The notes under the pieces: generated by a model
Databases searched by the model: none
Told to the model about the DNA's origin: nothing
What the model saw: the letters and a program-made list of their open reading frames with translations, nothing else
Translations under genes and position numbers: made by a program
Assembly: GCA_020466095.1 (NCBI GenBank)
Contig: CM035806.1
Span: 135,951,680-136,015,679, forward strand
From: Chlorops oryzae
Taxonomy: Eukaryota > Arthropoda > Insecta > Diptera > Chloropidae
DNA: 64,000 bases
Direction of reading: 5' to 3'
Shown: piece by piece, positions 49,115 to 60,640 of the stretch
How positions within the stretch are numbered: the stretch's first letter is position 1
Layout: each line of letters begins with the position of its first letter

Positions 49115-49340
49115 ACCTTAAGAGAGCATCGTCATGTACTCCTACCGTCAATGCGCCAACTGCGCCTAATTGTGCATTATGCCTGAAAGCGTGTACACTC
49201 ACACCCATTGCGACGTGTCAACAGCTACATGCCAATATCATTTCATCAGATTGATTCATACTGAACGACTGAACGAAGAGAAACAGAAAGAGAACGCCAA
49301 GCCACTTGAACATGAATAAAAATAAAATCAAATAAAATAG
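49115..49340 (+). other. candidate 3' terminal exon (UTR or short coding tail)
   Basis: A very strong pyrimidine tract ending TTTCTCTTTTAG precedes 49115. An open frame reads LKRASSCTPTVNAPTAPNCA and on to a TGA at about 49252, with codon use unlike the surrounding AT-rich DNA. AATAAA follows at 49315-49320. A donor-like AAAAA/GTAAGC overlaps the stop of the exon at 42948. Joining them gives a Pro codon and a stop, so this could be a spliced 3' UTR exon of the long SARM form. An independent gene is possible. Confidence 0.3.
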
Positions 49341-51155
49341 GTATATAAAAACATCAAAATATATTCAGTGTGAATCTATCTCCGGTTATTCCATCGTTAA
49401 CGTTACGTCTTCGTATCGCACAAAAACAGACAGCCAAGCATTCTCATCTCCAGAAGGGTGTCGCTTTACCTTTATCTTTATCTTATGTATTTATTAATTT
49501 CAAAATAATGATGCTAATTATGATTTCAATTACTATTTACTCAAACTAGTTTTAAGACATTTTACAGTCACTTATATATTTGAGTGAAAATTGATCTAAT
49601 CCATTTAAAATTTTATGTTAAATGTGCTTTTAACTTTGTAATGTTTTCTTTTTTTTTTTTTTTTTTTTGTTCTTTCTATTTTATATCAATCGTTTGTGTT
49701 TTGAAATTAATGATTGTCAATTTATGAGTGAATAATCTTCTATTTAAATTGCTCGAAATTCATATTTTTAAGCATTTACCCAGCGGCCAACAGTGTCTAC
49801 CGCCTACAAAGTATACGAGACTGTAAGCGACCTGAATACTAATAGCTACAAAGTGTACAAGGGTAATTGTAGGTGAATTGCCTACCAATAGCTTACAAAG
49901 TATACGAAATTGTAGGCGAACTGCCCACCATTAAGTAGCATACTTCATGTGGTGGTGGTAGGCGTTCACTATATAAAACGGCCACGCTCAAACAAAAGTA
50001 TATTAGGATGGTATATGAGGTCGTATGCATTACCGCCTACGGCCATGAAATGTGTTACGGTTCATTGCTTCTGTAGGCAGCATTTTGGCCGCTGGGTAAT
50101 AAATGAATATGTTCCCTTCTTCAAATTAAACTCAATCAACAATTGCAAAAAATTTCATGGGAAAATAAAAAATAAAAAAACAACACTCGTGGCACTCAAA
50201 ACTTGACCATTCTCAAAATATTCGAGGCAAAATTGACTCCATTGAATTGATGAAATCGCTTCATCGATAAACCACTCATATAATATTGTACATGAAATGA
50301 CAACAATAATGTTGCGAATTTCGAAATTTCTATTGATTTTTTTTCATACTTATTTGATGAAAACTAATTGGCTTCTTTTCTGCTCACACATTATACTATT
50401 TAGTAATGAATATGAAAGTGACGAGTTAACCGGAATCATATTATCAAAGGCCACTGTACCATCGCCGGGTCGGATTATTTTTTGGTAGATTTCTATTCAT
50501 ACGTTCTTTAACCCTTTAACGACTAAGGGAGAAATTTGTATCCGCATAAGCTTAAAGATTTTTAGCGATGTTGTAAGTAGCATTGCTATAAAATTTTAAA
50601 ATTATGTGATCATAAAATTTTCCCTTGTTCCTAAAAGAGCTTATTATTTTTTTTTTTTTTATATTTTATTTGATTTTATCTCCTAAAGTAATTTTGTAAA
50701 TACTGCATGTACGTATTATCTATTGCTTATTGTCCAGTTATCTAAAAACTATTTTAAATTTTTATTGTATTTTTATGGAAATTACTCAATCAGAAGAATT
50801 CGTATGCCTTAGAATTTGGTTTATTAAATCTTTTTCAATCCGATAGGGATCTTGTCGATACCACTTTTTGAACGAGAATTTGTAATGATTGATCCAAAAT
50901 TTTGTTAAGTTTATTTATTTTTTATGTATACTTTTTTATTGGTTTTTTCTCACTCACTTTTTTGAAGTATGTTCGTACACTATGATATGTGCATATGTAT
51001 ATGTACTTAGCAGTATGAGTGTTTGCTTTGTTTTTAAATGCAGACTTCATATCACGATATAGAAGAGCTCAATAAATTCAATAGAAATGCGAAAGCAAAT
51101 ATCTTAACGAACATTTTTTCAAAACATCAAATTAAAATATACATATATATATATC

Positions 51156-51215
<60 letters not shown>

Positions 51216-52323
51216 TATATTAATTACTTAATTATAATTTATGTATTTTGCACACAAAAAAGAACAAAAAAGTTAATAATAACATGTGTAAATAAAGAAA
51301 ATATCGTTGATCCTTTAAAAATAACCATCGATAAAGATGGGTCAAAAGATTTCTGTTTGGAGCGGCAACAAACATTTCTGTGAGGTATCTTTGATTTCCA
51401 TCCAAGGGTCAAAGATCAACAGTCGAAAAGACAGATATGTATATACAGTGGTATCGTGGCAAGCGAGCTTAATTCGCCCCGCCACCTTGCTTGTATTTCA
51501 AATTGCTCGTATCTCCAAATAAATCTCCCCCATTGCAAATAACTCGACTGTCATTAATTAGCTCCAACCCCCAAAATGTCACCCCAGTTATTTTTTTTGT
51601 TTTTGACAACAAAAAAAAAAATTTTTAATATTAGGCCTATTCACGAGACCGTGGTATCCGTGGCAGATTAAAATTGTAGTCCAAATAGAGAACATTTTTT
51701 ATGTGAAAATCCAAAGCTATTGCCTTTGTTTTATTTTTTGGTGGAAATATAGCAATTACTCTTTCATGTAAAAAAAAAATTATTAAAATTGGAAAAGTAG
51801 AATAATTATTATAATTTGCCAGAAATTAGAGTAAAAAATATAAACTTCTCAATTCTTGTTGGAAAAAAACTTTATGTGCTTTGCCTTGCTTAGCCCTCTT
51901 ACTATATAAAAATGAAAGGTACGAGTCTATACTTTCAATTGAAACAAAAAAATTCACCTTCTAATACCTTTCTGTAAGTAGCATCGATTTGAATTTCAAA
52001 AGCCACTGGGCGATTCCGCTATACACGATTTCCAATATTATTATTTTATTTACGATATTAGTTGTTCTTTTTGTCAATAGGGCAAAGAAGAAAGTCGAAA
52101 TTTAATATTAAATTTAATTATATTTGATTTAACTCCATATTTCATTTATTGGCACGTTTGAAAATATAATATTACTATGCAAAAATCCTGACAAAACTTT
52201 AAAGTCATACCATTTTAAACTGTCACAAAACAGTTGCCGTTGCCGACAGTTTGAGGTTACATTTTGCCGACTAAATTGAAGTGGGAATATTAATTTATCC
52301 TCGCGTTGCAAAAAAAGTTAATA
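49341..52323. other. gene-poor stretch
   Basis: AT-rich, with (TA)n at 51140-51212 and one MITE at 49779. No supported gene. Confidence 0.5.
49779..50096. mobile_element. CCCAGCGG-ended MITE, copy 4
   Basis: The cleanest copy: CCCAGCGGCCAA at the left and TTGGCCGCTGGG at the right are exact inverted repeats, flanked by TA/TA. 318 bp, no ORF with a recognisable product. Confidence 0.88.
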
Positions 52324-52577
52324 TATCGCACACTAATCACTAAACCGGCACAATTCAAAATTTTTTCACGAAATTTTTTCATGTTCGCCAACTTTTTACT
52401 GTAGGAAAAGGAAAACTGGGAAAATTAACATTGATATTTATTGATTCTGCAGTTGATTGAGAATAATATAAATTTAGAAAAGAACTTAATTTTACAGGCT
52501 GAGTCGAGACATCTAGGCTGTTTTCCCGAGAAGTGCAAAAATTTGAGTTGTGGCGATTTAGTGATTAGTGTGCGGTA
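52324..52577. mobile_element. TATCGCAC MITE, copy 1
   Basis: TATCGCACACTAATCACTAA at the left and TTAGTGATTAGTGTGCGGTA at the right are inverted with one mismatch at the tip. 254 bp. Related to copies at 55367 and 56026. Confidence 0.85.
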
Positions 52578-52626
52578 TGTTGTTATTTATAAAGCATTAT
52601 TGATTCCTAAAATACACTGTTGACTT

Positions 52627-53900
52627 GTTGCACCCGCGATACAAAAGGTGTAAAAGTTTACTTTTTTCACAGAAATAATGAGCTAACATTCTGAAACTTT
52701 GTGAAAGTAAGAAGAAACAAAAACTAAACATAAAATCTTCGTTTTTAAGAGTATAGTGATTGCCAGGTTAAAATAATCGATCATTTAAATTGGTTGCACC
52801 CGCGATTTTGATGTCAGATCGTGGGTGCAACTTTTTGTCATTTAACTTTCTTGTGCGGTTAACTACATATTTTGTTATTTTGATATGCCTTGACTAATAA
52901 TATAAGCTGAAAGCCATCGTCAACAGTGCCCTAGAATTTTATGATTTAGCTCACAGTCTCTCTAAGAACATCTTCTTTAAATATGTGGCAAAAATAGAAA
53001 TTAATGAAAAGATAGCCATGTTGTATGAACAATAGGACAAGCACTGAAACATATACCAGGCATTCAATCAAAACATCTTTTCCAATTTGAAGAGGCTCAA
53101 AGCATTTCTTTGGCACGCACCTCACTGGCTCACTTTTTAAATGCAAATTGGTTTGATGTCACCAAAAAGCACCACTAATACAGAAAGCGATTGGAGTGAC
53201 GACGACTTGGAGCCTCTTTCAAATCTCAAAATACGAAAAGAAACTCCGCATCCTGATATATCTGTGCCTTCAGTTTCAGATCAGAGAAAATCTTTATTAC
53301 CCCTTAAACAGAGATGGAGTGTTTTCGATGTTTACAGTGATTCAGATACTGAATTTATAAATAACGAAACTCCATCAACGTCTTTTCAATCTTCAAAACA
53401 ATAACGATGAGCAACTCCTGAAACTCCTACTGTCTAAATTTCTGTTTTAAAACGATATTTTTGCGATGGTTTGTATGTCCTCGTACAATTGCTCTGCCAA
53501 ACCGGCAAAAAAAAAAAAAAATGTTGCACCCGCGACAATTTGATGTTGCACCTTTGATTAATATAAAACTGAATAACTCTTTGTTTATTTTTCTCTTGTT
53601 AACACTTTTCATTTCCTGTAGTTTGTTAAATATACATCTAACAAAATATTAAGGCATAACACAATTAACAGATTTATGCGTTTTTTGTCTCTGATCTAGA
53701 AACTTAGGGCCAAATTTGTTGCACCCGCGATGGAAATTTGAATCATTCTCAGGACTTTAATAGTATTATTTTGAAATACTTGTGACCTAATATACAATGA
53801 AAATATTAAGATGTAGCCTTTTGAAGACTATTTATATTAAAAATGTTTTTTATTTAATTACATGAAACTAAAAAATACGTGTTTATGTTGCACCCGCGAT
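52627..53900 (+). repeat. iterated 14-mer GTTGCACCCGCGAT
   Basis: Exact or near-exact copies at 52627, 52793, 53523, 53718 and 53887, plus an inverted one-mismatch copy at 52818-52831 and a partial at 53544. The rest of the 1.3 kb is AT-rich and unique. It resembles binding-site iterations in DNA transposon ends, but no transposase was recognised. Confidence 0.7.
53141..53404 (+). pseudogene. ORF in the 14-mer repeat region
   Basis: 87 codons (MQIGLMSPKSTTNTESDWSD...) rich in Ser, Asp and Glu, with an acidic stretch then basic residues. Flanked by iterated GTTGCACCCGCGAT. Possibly a fragment of a transposon protein; no family was recognised. Confidence 0.3.
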
Positions 53901-54297
53901 AATGGAATGACCCCACTTGCAATATTACTAGAGCGTGTATTTTTAAGCATTTATAAATTTGAAGCATACTTTGTGGGGGGGATATTTTTTTTCTTATCAC
54001 CATTTTGGAAATAAGTAGCGAATTTGAACTTCAAGGGGATTTCCTAGCTTTGAAAAAGTCTTAAATAGGCTAAAAATCGATTTGAATCTTAACTTTATGT
54101 AAATTGAACTAATTTTTTGCCCCATAAAGTACGCTTCATTTTTATAAATGCTTAAAAAAACGCGCTCTAAATATTACATACAAATACTCAATAAGACAAA
54201 AAATGGGGCATACTTTTAGGGCTTACGTAATTAAAACAAGGAACGATTTATAAATGAAACATTATTTTTGTTTACGAATATGTAGTCGCAACGTTTA

Positions 54298-54816
54298 ATG
54301 ACATTTCAATGTAAACAAAAACATATAGTTTTTGCCGCTGAGAGATTATATTATTTATCGTATATAGTTCATATTAACATGAGCACTTTTTCGTTTTCGT
54401 ATAAAGAATTTGCGGATATTACTGGCGTCAGTGAAGAACTTATCGATCGATTCAGAATAATTCTAAAAATTATTACATGTAGCGAAAAAATAGATAGTGA
54501 CAAGTTCCAATCCTATACAATGGGCTCTGCGAAATTGTTTGTACAAAAATATAGTTGGTACTATATGCCTGTTACTGTGCACAAGGTACTAATGCATTGT
54601 AAGGCTATAATGGATGCTGCTGTATTGCGAATAGGAATGCTTTCAGAGGAAGCCGAGGAAGCCAGAAACAAAGATTACAGGAAGTGTCGATTCATGTTTT
54701 CGAGAAAGTGTGATCGAATTGCCATAAATACTGATGTATTCAACAGACTTCTTATAAGTTCTGATCCTTACATAAGTAGCATTAGGCGTCATTCGAATAA
54801 AATTTCCTTAGATTAA
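54298..54816 (+). pseudogene. ORF of unknown family, probably repeat-derived
   Basis: 172 codons with coherent composition (LFVQKYSWYYMPVTVHKVLM, LSEEAEEARNKDYRK, LLISSDPYISSIRR). I recall similar WYYMP...VHK and LLISSDP segments from multi-copy insect proteins tied to transposable elements, but cannot name the family. The frame starts without an obvious promoter and lies in repeat-rich DNA. Confidence 0.45.
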
Positions 54817-55366
54817 GATCCCGTTGTTGAAGATATGGTTCTTGAACAATATTACAAACTTCATTATTTGGCATACTTTATTAAAAAAGTGGAATGAATT
54901 TGTGAGATATTTTCGGTGATTTTCCATTTTGGCTCTTTTCACCAAGGTCTTGGGTACTCACCACAGTCTTGGGTACCCACCAAAATGAGCATTTTTCTCT
55001 CGCTCTTTCTTTGCCTGCCGAGTAACATCTCTTCTAACTGGCGCGAAACGTCCCGCGCAATATCTATGAGAGTGACATATATGGTTATATGTGGCCGAGA
55101 TAGATATGGAAATTATCAGCGCTACCAGTAGATTCGATTTAGCCATGCCCGTTTGTCCGTTTGCAAACAGTTTTCTTATCGAAGGATTCCAGCTATCTTC
55201 ACGAAATTTGGTATGCCTATTCGCGGGGACTTGAGTAAGATCAAGTTCGAAAATGGTCGCACAATTTTTAAGGGTACCTCTAGTACAAGGGTCTGTCTTG
55301 AAAATCACAAAATTGCTCTAAAATCCGAATTTTTAAGATATTTTAATGACATTTAACATTTGAACA

Positions 55367-55739
55367 TATCGCACCCTTGCTACTAAATTGGCACAATTCA
55401 AAAATTCGCATTCCTCAAAAATCATTCAATCTCTCTTGAAACTAAGGAGAAATAATAGTGGTATTCAAGCAACAGTGCAAACGCAGTGTGCAATATTTGC
55501 ACTTGTCAATTTGCGTACAAAAAAAGCAGTGCAAATATTGCACACTGCGATTTGCACTGTTGCTTGAATACCACTAAAATTTTTTCTAATTTTATATTTC
55601 TCTTCATCGAATGCTGCATCAGTCAATACAAGCGTTAAATTTGTAGGATTTGGATTTCTTACAAAAAAATGCAATCGAACGTAAAAGAATGTATTGAAAA
55701 AATTTTGAATTGTGACGATTTATTAGCAAGGGTGCGATA
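55367..55739. mobile_element. TATCGCAC MITE, copy 2, with nested hairpin
   Basis: TATCGCACCCTTGCTACTAA and TTATTAGCAAGGGTGCGATA are inverted ends. Copy B of the dispersed repeat shows the empty site (near 19660), so TA was duplicated on insertion, as in Tc1/mariner-type elements. A hairpin element at 55456-55576 sits inside. Confidence 0.88.
55456..55576. mobile_element. hairpin element nested in a MITE
   Basis: TAGTGGTATTCAAGCAACAG and its inverse run for about 48 bp per arm with one base indel, loop about 24 bp. 121 bp in all. Confidence 0.9.
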
Positions 55740-56025
55740 TATTAAAGGCAATTAATTTGATTTATGAAAATTGGAAAAGTGGGCGTGGCGGAAGGAGTTT
55801 TTGCAAAAATTTTCACCTACACCTGAAATTCAAATCGGACTTTAACGAAAGTCGGCATGTATGCCTCCTTTGTAGCCATGAACATTGTCTGCAAAAATTT
55901 TCTTGATCGGTCCGGCGAAACGTGAGTCTCCCATGTATTCAATGGGGTGTTTGTGGGGAGGGGGGTAATAAGGTAATAATTGACTAATGTAAAAGGCCTC
56001 ATTCCCATTTTCTGCGAAAAACTAT

Positions 56026-56270
56026 ATCGCACCCTTGCTAATAAATTGGCACAATTAAAAATTTTTTAAACCAATTTTTTTTTATGTTCGATTGAATTTT
56101 TCTGTAAGAAACTCAACACATAGAGAATTAACGCTTATATTGACTGATGCAGCTGTCGATTAAGAGTAATATTAGTTAAGAAACAATTTTATTTCTCCTT
56201 AGAGTCAAGAGGGATTGAATGATTTTCGAAAAATGCGAAATTTTGAATTGTGCCGATTTAGTAGCGAATA
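56026..56270. mobile_element. TATCGCAC MITE, copy 3, right end decayed
   Basis: The left end is intact (TATCGCACCCTTGCTAATAA). The right arm keeps TTTTGAATTGTGCCGATTTA then diverges. Confidence 0.75.
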
Positions 56271-57296
56271 TTAACGTCCGAAAAATATACAAATTATATG
56301 GATGTTTTATTTTTCTTTTATGTAATTGATTTGATATGTATATTGATTTGTAGATTTCAAAACAATATTTAAAAGTTATTCAAAAAAAGCTTGGAGAACA
56401 AATTTAAATTTATTTTCTTTACGAAAACAGATTAATAAAAATTCGTTTTTGGATCATTGGACACTCTCCAAAAATATGTGGGGCTTACCGGACGTCACGT
56501 CAATACAAAAGCATAGTATATATGCGTCTTATATTCTAAAACTGAAAATCACATTCAGCGAATTATCGTACAATATTCGATTTCTTCGATCAATTGCAGA
56601 ACAACATTCGTAACATCAAATGTAAATCGTTATCGAAAACTGAGGTTGCGGTTTACACAGCCAAGTTCAGTCAATTGTTTTCGATTCCCTTATAGGAGTT
56701 GTATGCGTTACATTTTTAAACATACAATATTTCATTTCCATTTTATCGCTGACTACGATATTGAATTATAGATTCGATAATTTTGCACACAAGTATATTT
56801 GTTTGGCCAAAACTTCTATTCTACCGAGTTTTGGCCTTCTAAGAGCCTACACTGAAATATGAAGAAATTAAAGTGCCTAAAAGATAAACGCAAAAATGGT
56901 TCTTCAATTTATTCGATAGTATTTCGACTATCGAATTCTTTATTGAGGTGATCAGTATCAATTTTATCGATAAAAAAACTCATTTTGGAAAAAAACCATT
57001 TTTCCCATTTTATAACCCACGAAATAATACAGATGATATTTTGACAAGATATTTACGATTTGGCAAAATTGAACTTGGATTCTAACGCATATTTGGCTTC
57101 TAAGAGTATCAGAAAATACAAGAAAAATTAAAGTACTTAAAATGAGAGTCAAATATACTAAATGTTGCAATTTCACATAAATTAAACTTTCGATGTCAGT
57201 TTTTCTGAACACAATATCGTGAACCACATCTGAAGGTGAGATTGCCAAATTTAAGCAATTTTTCGGAAAATAAAAATCTTCAGACGCGGTTCAAAC

Positions 57297-58010
57297 AATA
57301 GCGGTATTCACTATCCAGTGCATGTGCATGTGCATTTGCAAATTTTATTTTGCATTTGCAAGACACTGTGAGTGTACTTTCGAAGTACACGGTGCATATT
57401 TTATCAAGCAGGATTAGGGATGCTCATTGTTTTATAATTATCGATTCTGCAAGCATTCAAAACCTTAAAGCGATGGCCAGTTTTAAACGGAGATAATACT
57501 AAGATATTGCCAAAAGCTTTTTTTATGGTTCATTTATACCGAAAGTGTAGTAACTCTCAACATTATAATACAACAAAGAGGTTTAAACTTTGAACATCGA
57601 TAATCGTCAAAGATCGATATTTACCCAGCATCCCTAAGACAGTTGGAAAGTTGTGCACATGCACGAAACTGATTTTTGCACTAGGCCTAGGCGGAGCATT
57701 TGTGCAAAATCGAAGCATATGCATACGTGTACATTTTGTTAGTGTATAGCAGTGCTTGTCAGCACGACCCTAGCACAATTTCTCTCATTCTTCACATGTA
57801 TGTGTGCTTAAGAGACTCATGCAGTGAAAAAAATATTCGAAGCGTAAGCTACAGACGCTGTGTGTGAGAAACAACAACAAAGAAACAACAAAGCTGCAAT
57901 ACTCAGTTTTGTATGAAAGAGTATTACGCTGGGAAGCACTGGTGTAAAGAGCAAAAAAGCATAAATATTTTGCTCATGCTCAAATGCACTGGATAGTGAA
58001 TACCGCTATT
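57297..58010. mobile_element. 714-bp TIR element
   Basis: AATAGCGGTATTCACTATCC begins the left end; the right end is its exact inverse over 27 bp. The interior has no long ORF. Confidence 0.85.
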
Positions 58011-58051
58011 ATTTTCTTCTAGTCGATAGTATTGACTTCGTATCTGAGGCC

Positions 58052-58203
58052 ATTTACACGTTAAGACATTTCGATAATAAAACACACTTTTTGTGGGCTA
58101 GGGACGCACGGGATGTGGTGTGGTAGCGTTTTCCTCTCTTGCTCCTGCCTTCCCCTTGCCAACGAAAATTTGTTTCATTATCGAAATGTCTTAACGTGTA
58201 AAT
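58052..58203. mobile_element. palindromic MITE upstream of Tsen54
   Basis: ATTTACACGTTAAGACATTT... and its exact inverse at the right match over about 28 bp; 152 bp. It lies about 375 bp upstream of the Sen54 start codon. Confidence 0.85.
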
Positions 58204-58577
58204 AGCGTGTCTATAGTTTTGCTTAGAACAATCGCCAACTATCGATAGTTTGACAGCCCAGCTCGAAAGAGGCTTATTATTATTTGCTGTTAGAGTTACA
58301 TCCATGTTTCTACGTATGGAAGATGGCACAAAACGATCTATCTAGTACGTGCAACAAAAAGAAAATAAACGCTAAATTTTTCTCTAAATTCCCTCACTTT
58401 GCTCGGCCAAAAAGTGCGAATTGACGTCAACAAATGACTAGTGTAAAAGGCTTCAAAGTTCAATGAATTCCCTTCAAAGATTTTAATCGATTTGAGAACA
58501 ATCGATTATCGAATTTACCCATCGCTAAATTCAAGATGTTATAAATTTGAAAGTTGCAATTGGCGATTTGCAATCGA

Positions 58578-58636
58578 ATGGATCCACAAGTAAAAGAAGA
58601 CACCGTCATCATTTCGCCCCGGAGGAAATATTTAAG
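58578..58636 (+). CDS. Tsen54: Tsen54 exon 1
   Basis: ATG at 58578 opens MDPQVKEDTVIISPRRKYL and reaches donor TTTAAG/GTAAAT in phase 2 after 59 nt. The next exon completes AG+C as Ser. It is the N-terminus of the tRNA-splicing endonuclease structural subunit. The start is the first ATG in frame with the conserved exon 2. The upstream 150-bp palindromic element ends at 58203, so the promoter must lie in about 58204-58577. Confidence 0.75.
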
Positions 58637-58688
58637 GTAAATTCGAAATTCTTTAAATGGGAATCCACTAAATAAAATACCTTCGCAG

Positions 58689-58968
58689 CGCAGAAGAACT
58701 AGCGAAACATCGCAGCAATAGCGTGGACAATGTCTTGCGTCAAAACGAGAGTGTCTACAATGAATTGGAGCGTTCATACGCTAAACTTCGACTTACCATA
58801 TCCTCGCCACGGATCGAACGTGTGGGTGGACGTAGCTTAGCGGTTTGGGATAGCGAAAGGGGTCTGGCACGTGTGACACGAATTGAGGGGAAATTCCACA
58901 CATTCGGAACAATTTATGATCAGCAATTGTACTTGGATTACTTTGAAGCATTGTACTTACTTGAAGCG
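58689..58968 (+). CDS. Tsen54: Tsen54 exon 2, Sen54 N-terminal domain
   Basis: The acceptor CTTCGCAG follows a 52-bp intron. The exon reads SAEELAKHRSNSVDNVLRQN, then LAVWDSERGLARVTRIEGKF and YFEALYLLEA, leaving in phase 0 at GAAGCG/GTGAGT. The WD..RG.A.V...GKF.T.G pattern and the LxP-like EALYLLE motif are characteristic of the Sen54 N-terminal domain, which binds the catalytic Sen2 subunit in the nuclear heterotetramer that removes tRNA introns. Confidence 0.88.
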
Positions 58969-59026
58969 GTGAGTTATTTTCATTATCTTGCCATTGACTT
59001 GTCAACCATTGGCTTTTCGTTTACAG

Positions 59027-59972
59027 GAACGCTTGCAGCTCGAATATTATGGGCGTAAGGTCTCAATAGAGCAAGCCTACATATTATTGTTGGGAGAAGA
59101 ATCATCGACAAAGTACTGTGAATATCTTGCTTATGCCTATCTAACACGTTCGGGGTATATTATAACGCGGCACAAGAACAAACGTTTCCATCAGCATCTT
59201 GATGCCACCGAAAAGGATTGCATCTGGGCATGGCTACTAAATGCAATTGAAAACGCACCAATCCCGAATAAAATCAAGAAAACACAAAATTTCGCGAATA
59301 TTAAGCGGCAAATAGACACGATAAAAGGCAGCATTATTGAGCAACGACAATATCCGGATACTCACGAAGCACCAACATGTAGTACAAAGAACAAGACTGG
59401 AACACATAAGCAGCTCAAGCGGAAGCACGCTGATGAAACAGCACCCAGCTGTAGTCGCAAATATTTCTCTGTGACTCCACAAAGCTTTTTAGATATTATG
59501 ACAAATGAGCCGGAATATAAAAGATTTATAAATGTATTCCAAAAGATAGACATTATAAAAATTAGACCAACGCGAAGGCGTGCTCGTAATGAATCCAATT
59601 CAACAAACGACGGTCAAAATGATAATGATGATGATGATGATGATGATGATGATTAACGATGGTGACAATGATGTATTTGAAGATTTTAGTAGCGCAATTC
59701 CGATTAATTTTGATCTATACACGCACCACAGTGGCTTCAAAAAGAGTGATCCAAAACCACCTTTAATGCGTGTCATTGTGATCTCAGCGTCAAATAGTTT
59801 TCTAGATCATTCGCAAATATCGCTTTGCTCTCGAAAATTGCTTCATTCACCCCGATACTTGTTGTCAGCGTTGGAAGTTCGAAACAAATTCAGCCTTTCC
59901 TATATTATTTTACCAATTAAATTGGATTTTGCTGTTTTCAATGATGAGTATGAATGCTTTTCGAGATACTAA
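59027..59972 (+). CDS. Tsen54: Tsen54 exon 3, with a frame break at a GAT microsatellite
   Basis: The exon starts ERLQLEYYGRKVSIEQAYIL and reads YLAYAYLTRSGYIITRHKN, which matches the Sen54 end of the N-terminal domain (V..L..L.R.GY...R). A Lys/Ser-rich linker follows, then a GAT repeat coding Asp. In the sequence given, TAA occurs at 59654-59656, giving 322 residues in all. Removing one T there restores AAC GAT GGT GAC and an open frame of 105 codons with INFDLYTHHSGFKK and LDFAVFNDEYECFSRY, ending TAA at 59970-59972. That segment resembles the conserved Sen54 C-terminus (FDVY...F.K..P, then VD...SF). The whole would be about 427 residues. Confidence 0.85.
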
Positions 59973-59994
59973 TTTCTATGAACGTTCTATGAGC

Positions 59995-60000
59995 AATAAA
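59995..60000 (+). terminator. polyadenylation signal of Tsen54
   Basis: AATAAA lies 22 bp after the stop codon of the C-terminal frame. Its position supports the view that the Sen54 transcript runs through the frame break to this point. Confidence 0.6.
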
Positions 60001-60640
60001 CGAAATGAAAGAAATTGCAACGATTACTAAACGACGATCATTAACCATTGCACAACTTTCTAATCATACCAAACAGTTGGTTAACAATTTAGCATACAGA
60101 ATATGGCTTACATGAATGCAGCATTGCATCGATATTGACTGGGTAGAAGTAATCATTGCATGTATCTTGATTATCAATGTTAGCAGCACTGCTCAAGAGT
60201 TCAGGGATTTTTAAATGAATTTCAAACAATATTTTGTTGTTGTAAAACTGATTGTGTACTTGAATAAATCAATATAGCATTATATGTTGGTATTAAGCGG
60301 AATAGACAACGCATCAGTTTTATCTACGACATTCAGTTATTCCGATGCAAATATGAAGAGCTGAATAGCGTCAAGGGAAGCATAATACGTTTCGCATTTC
60401 ATGTGTGAAATCCCATATGATTAGCAGATGGTTTATGTTGCACGCGATTTCGTTAGAGTTCATAAATGTGATTAAAAGTGGTAACATATAAATTAGACTA
60501 AGCGATCATCGTATTGAAAATTTTGTCTCAGCTGTCATGTTTTGGAGCTGCCATCGAATTTTTGAAAATCTATGACAGTTGTTTAAATTTTACATGATAA
60601 AAAATAGAAAAAAAGATAAACAACGCTGAACGTGTCGTAT
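60001..60640. other. intergenic stretch after Tsen54
   Basis: AT-rich sequence with no supported gene or repeat. Confidence 0.4.

Larger units (their letters stand above)
55077..55990 (-). repeat. dispersed repeat, copy D, split by a MITE
   Basis: On the minus strand it reads as copies A-C, with TCGATAAGAAAACTGT and CCACGCCCACTTTTCC blocks. The element at 55367-55739 interrupts it. Confidence 0.75.

Noticed and set aside
58054..58329. 91-residue minus-strand frame upstream of Tsen54
   Set aside because: Most of it runs through the palindromic MITE at 58052-58203.
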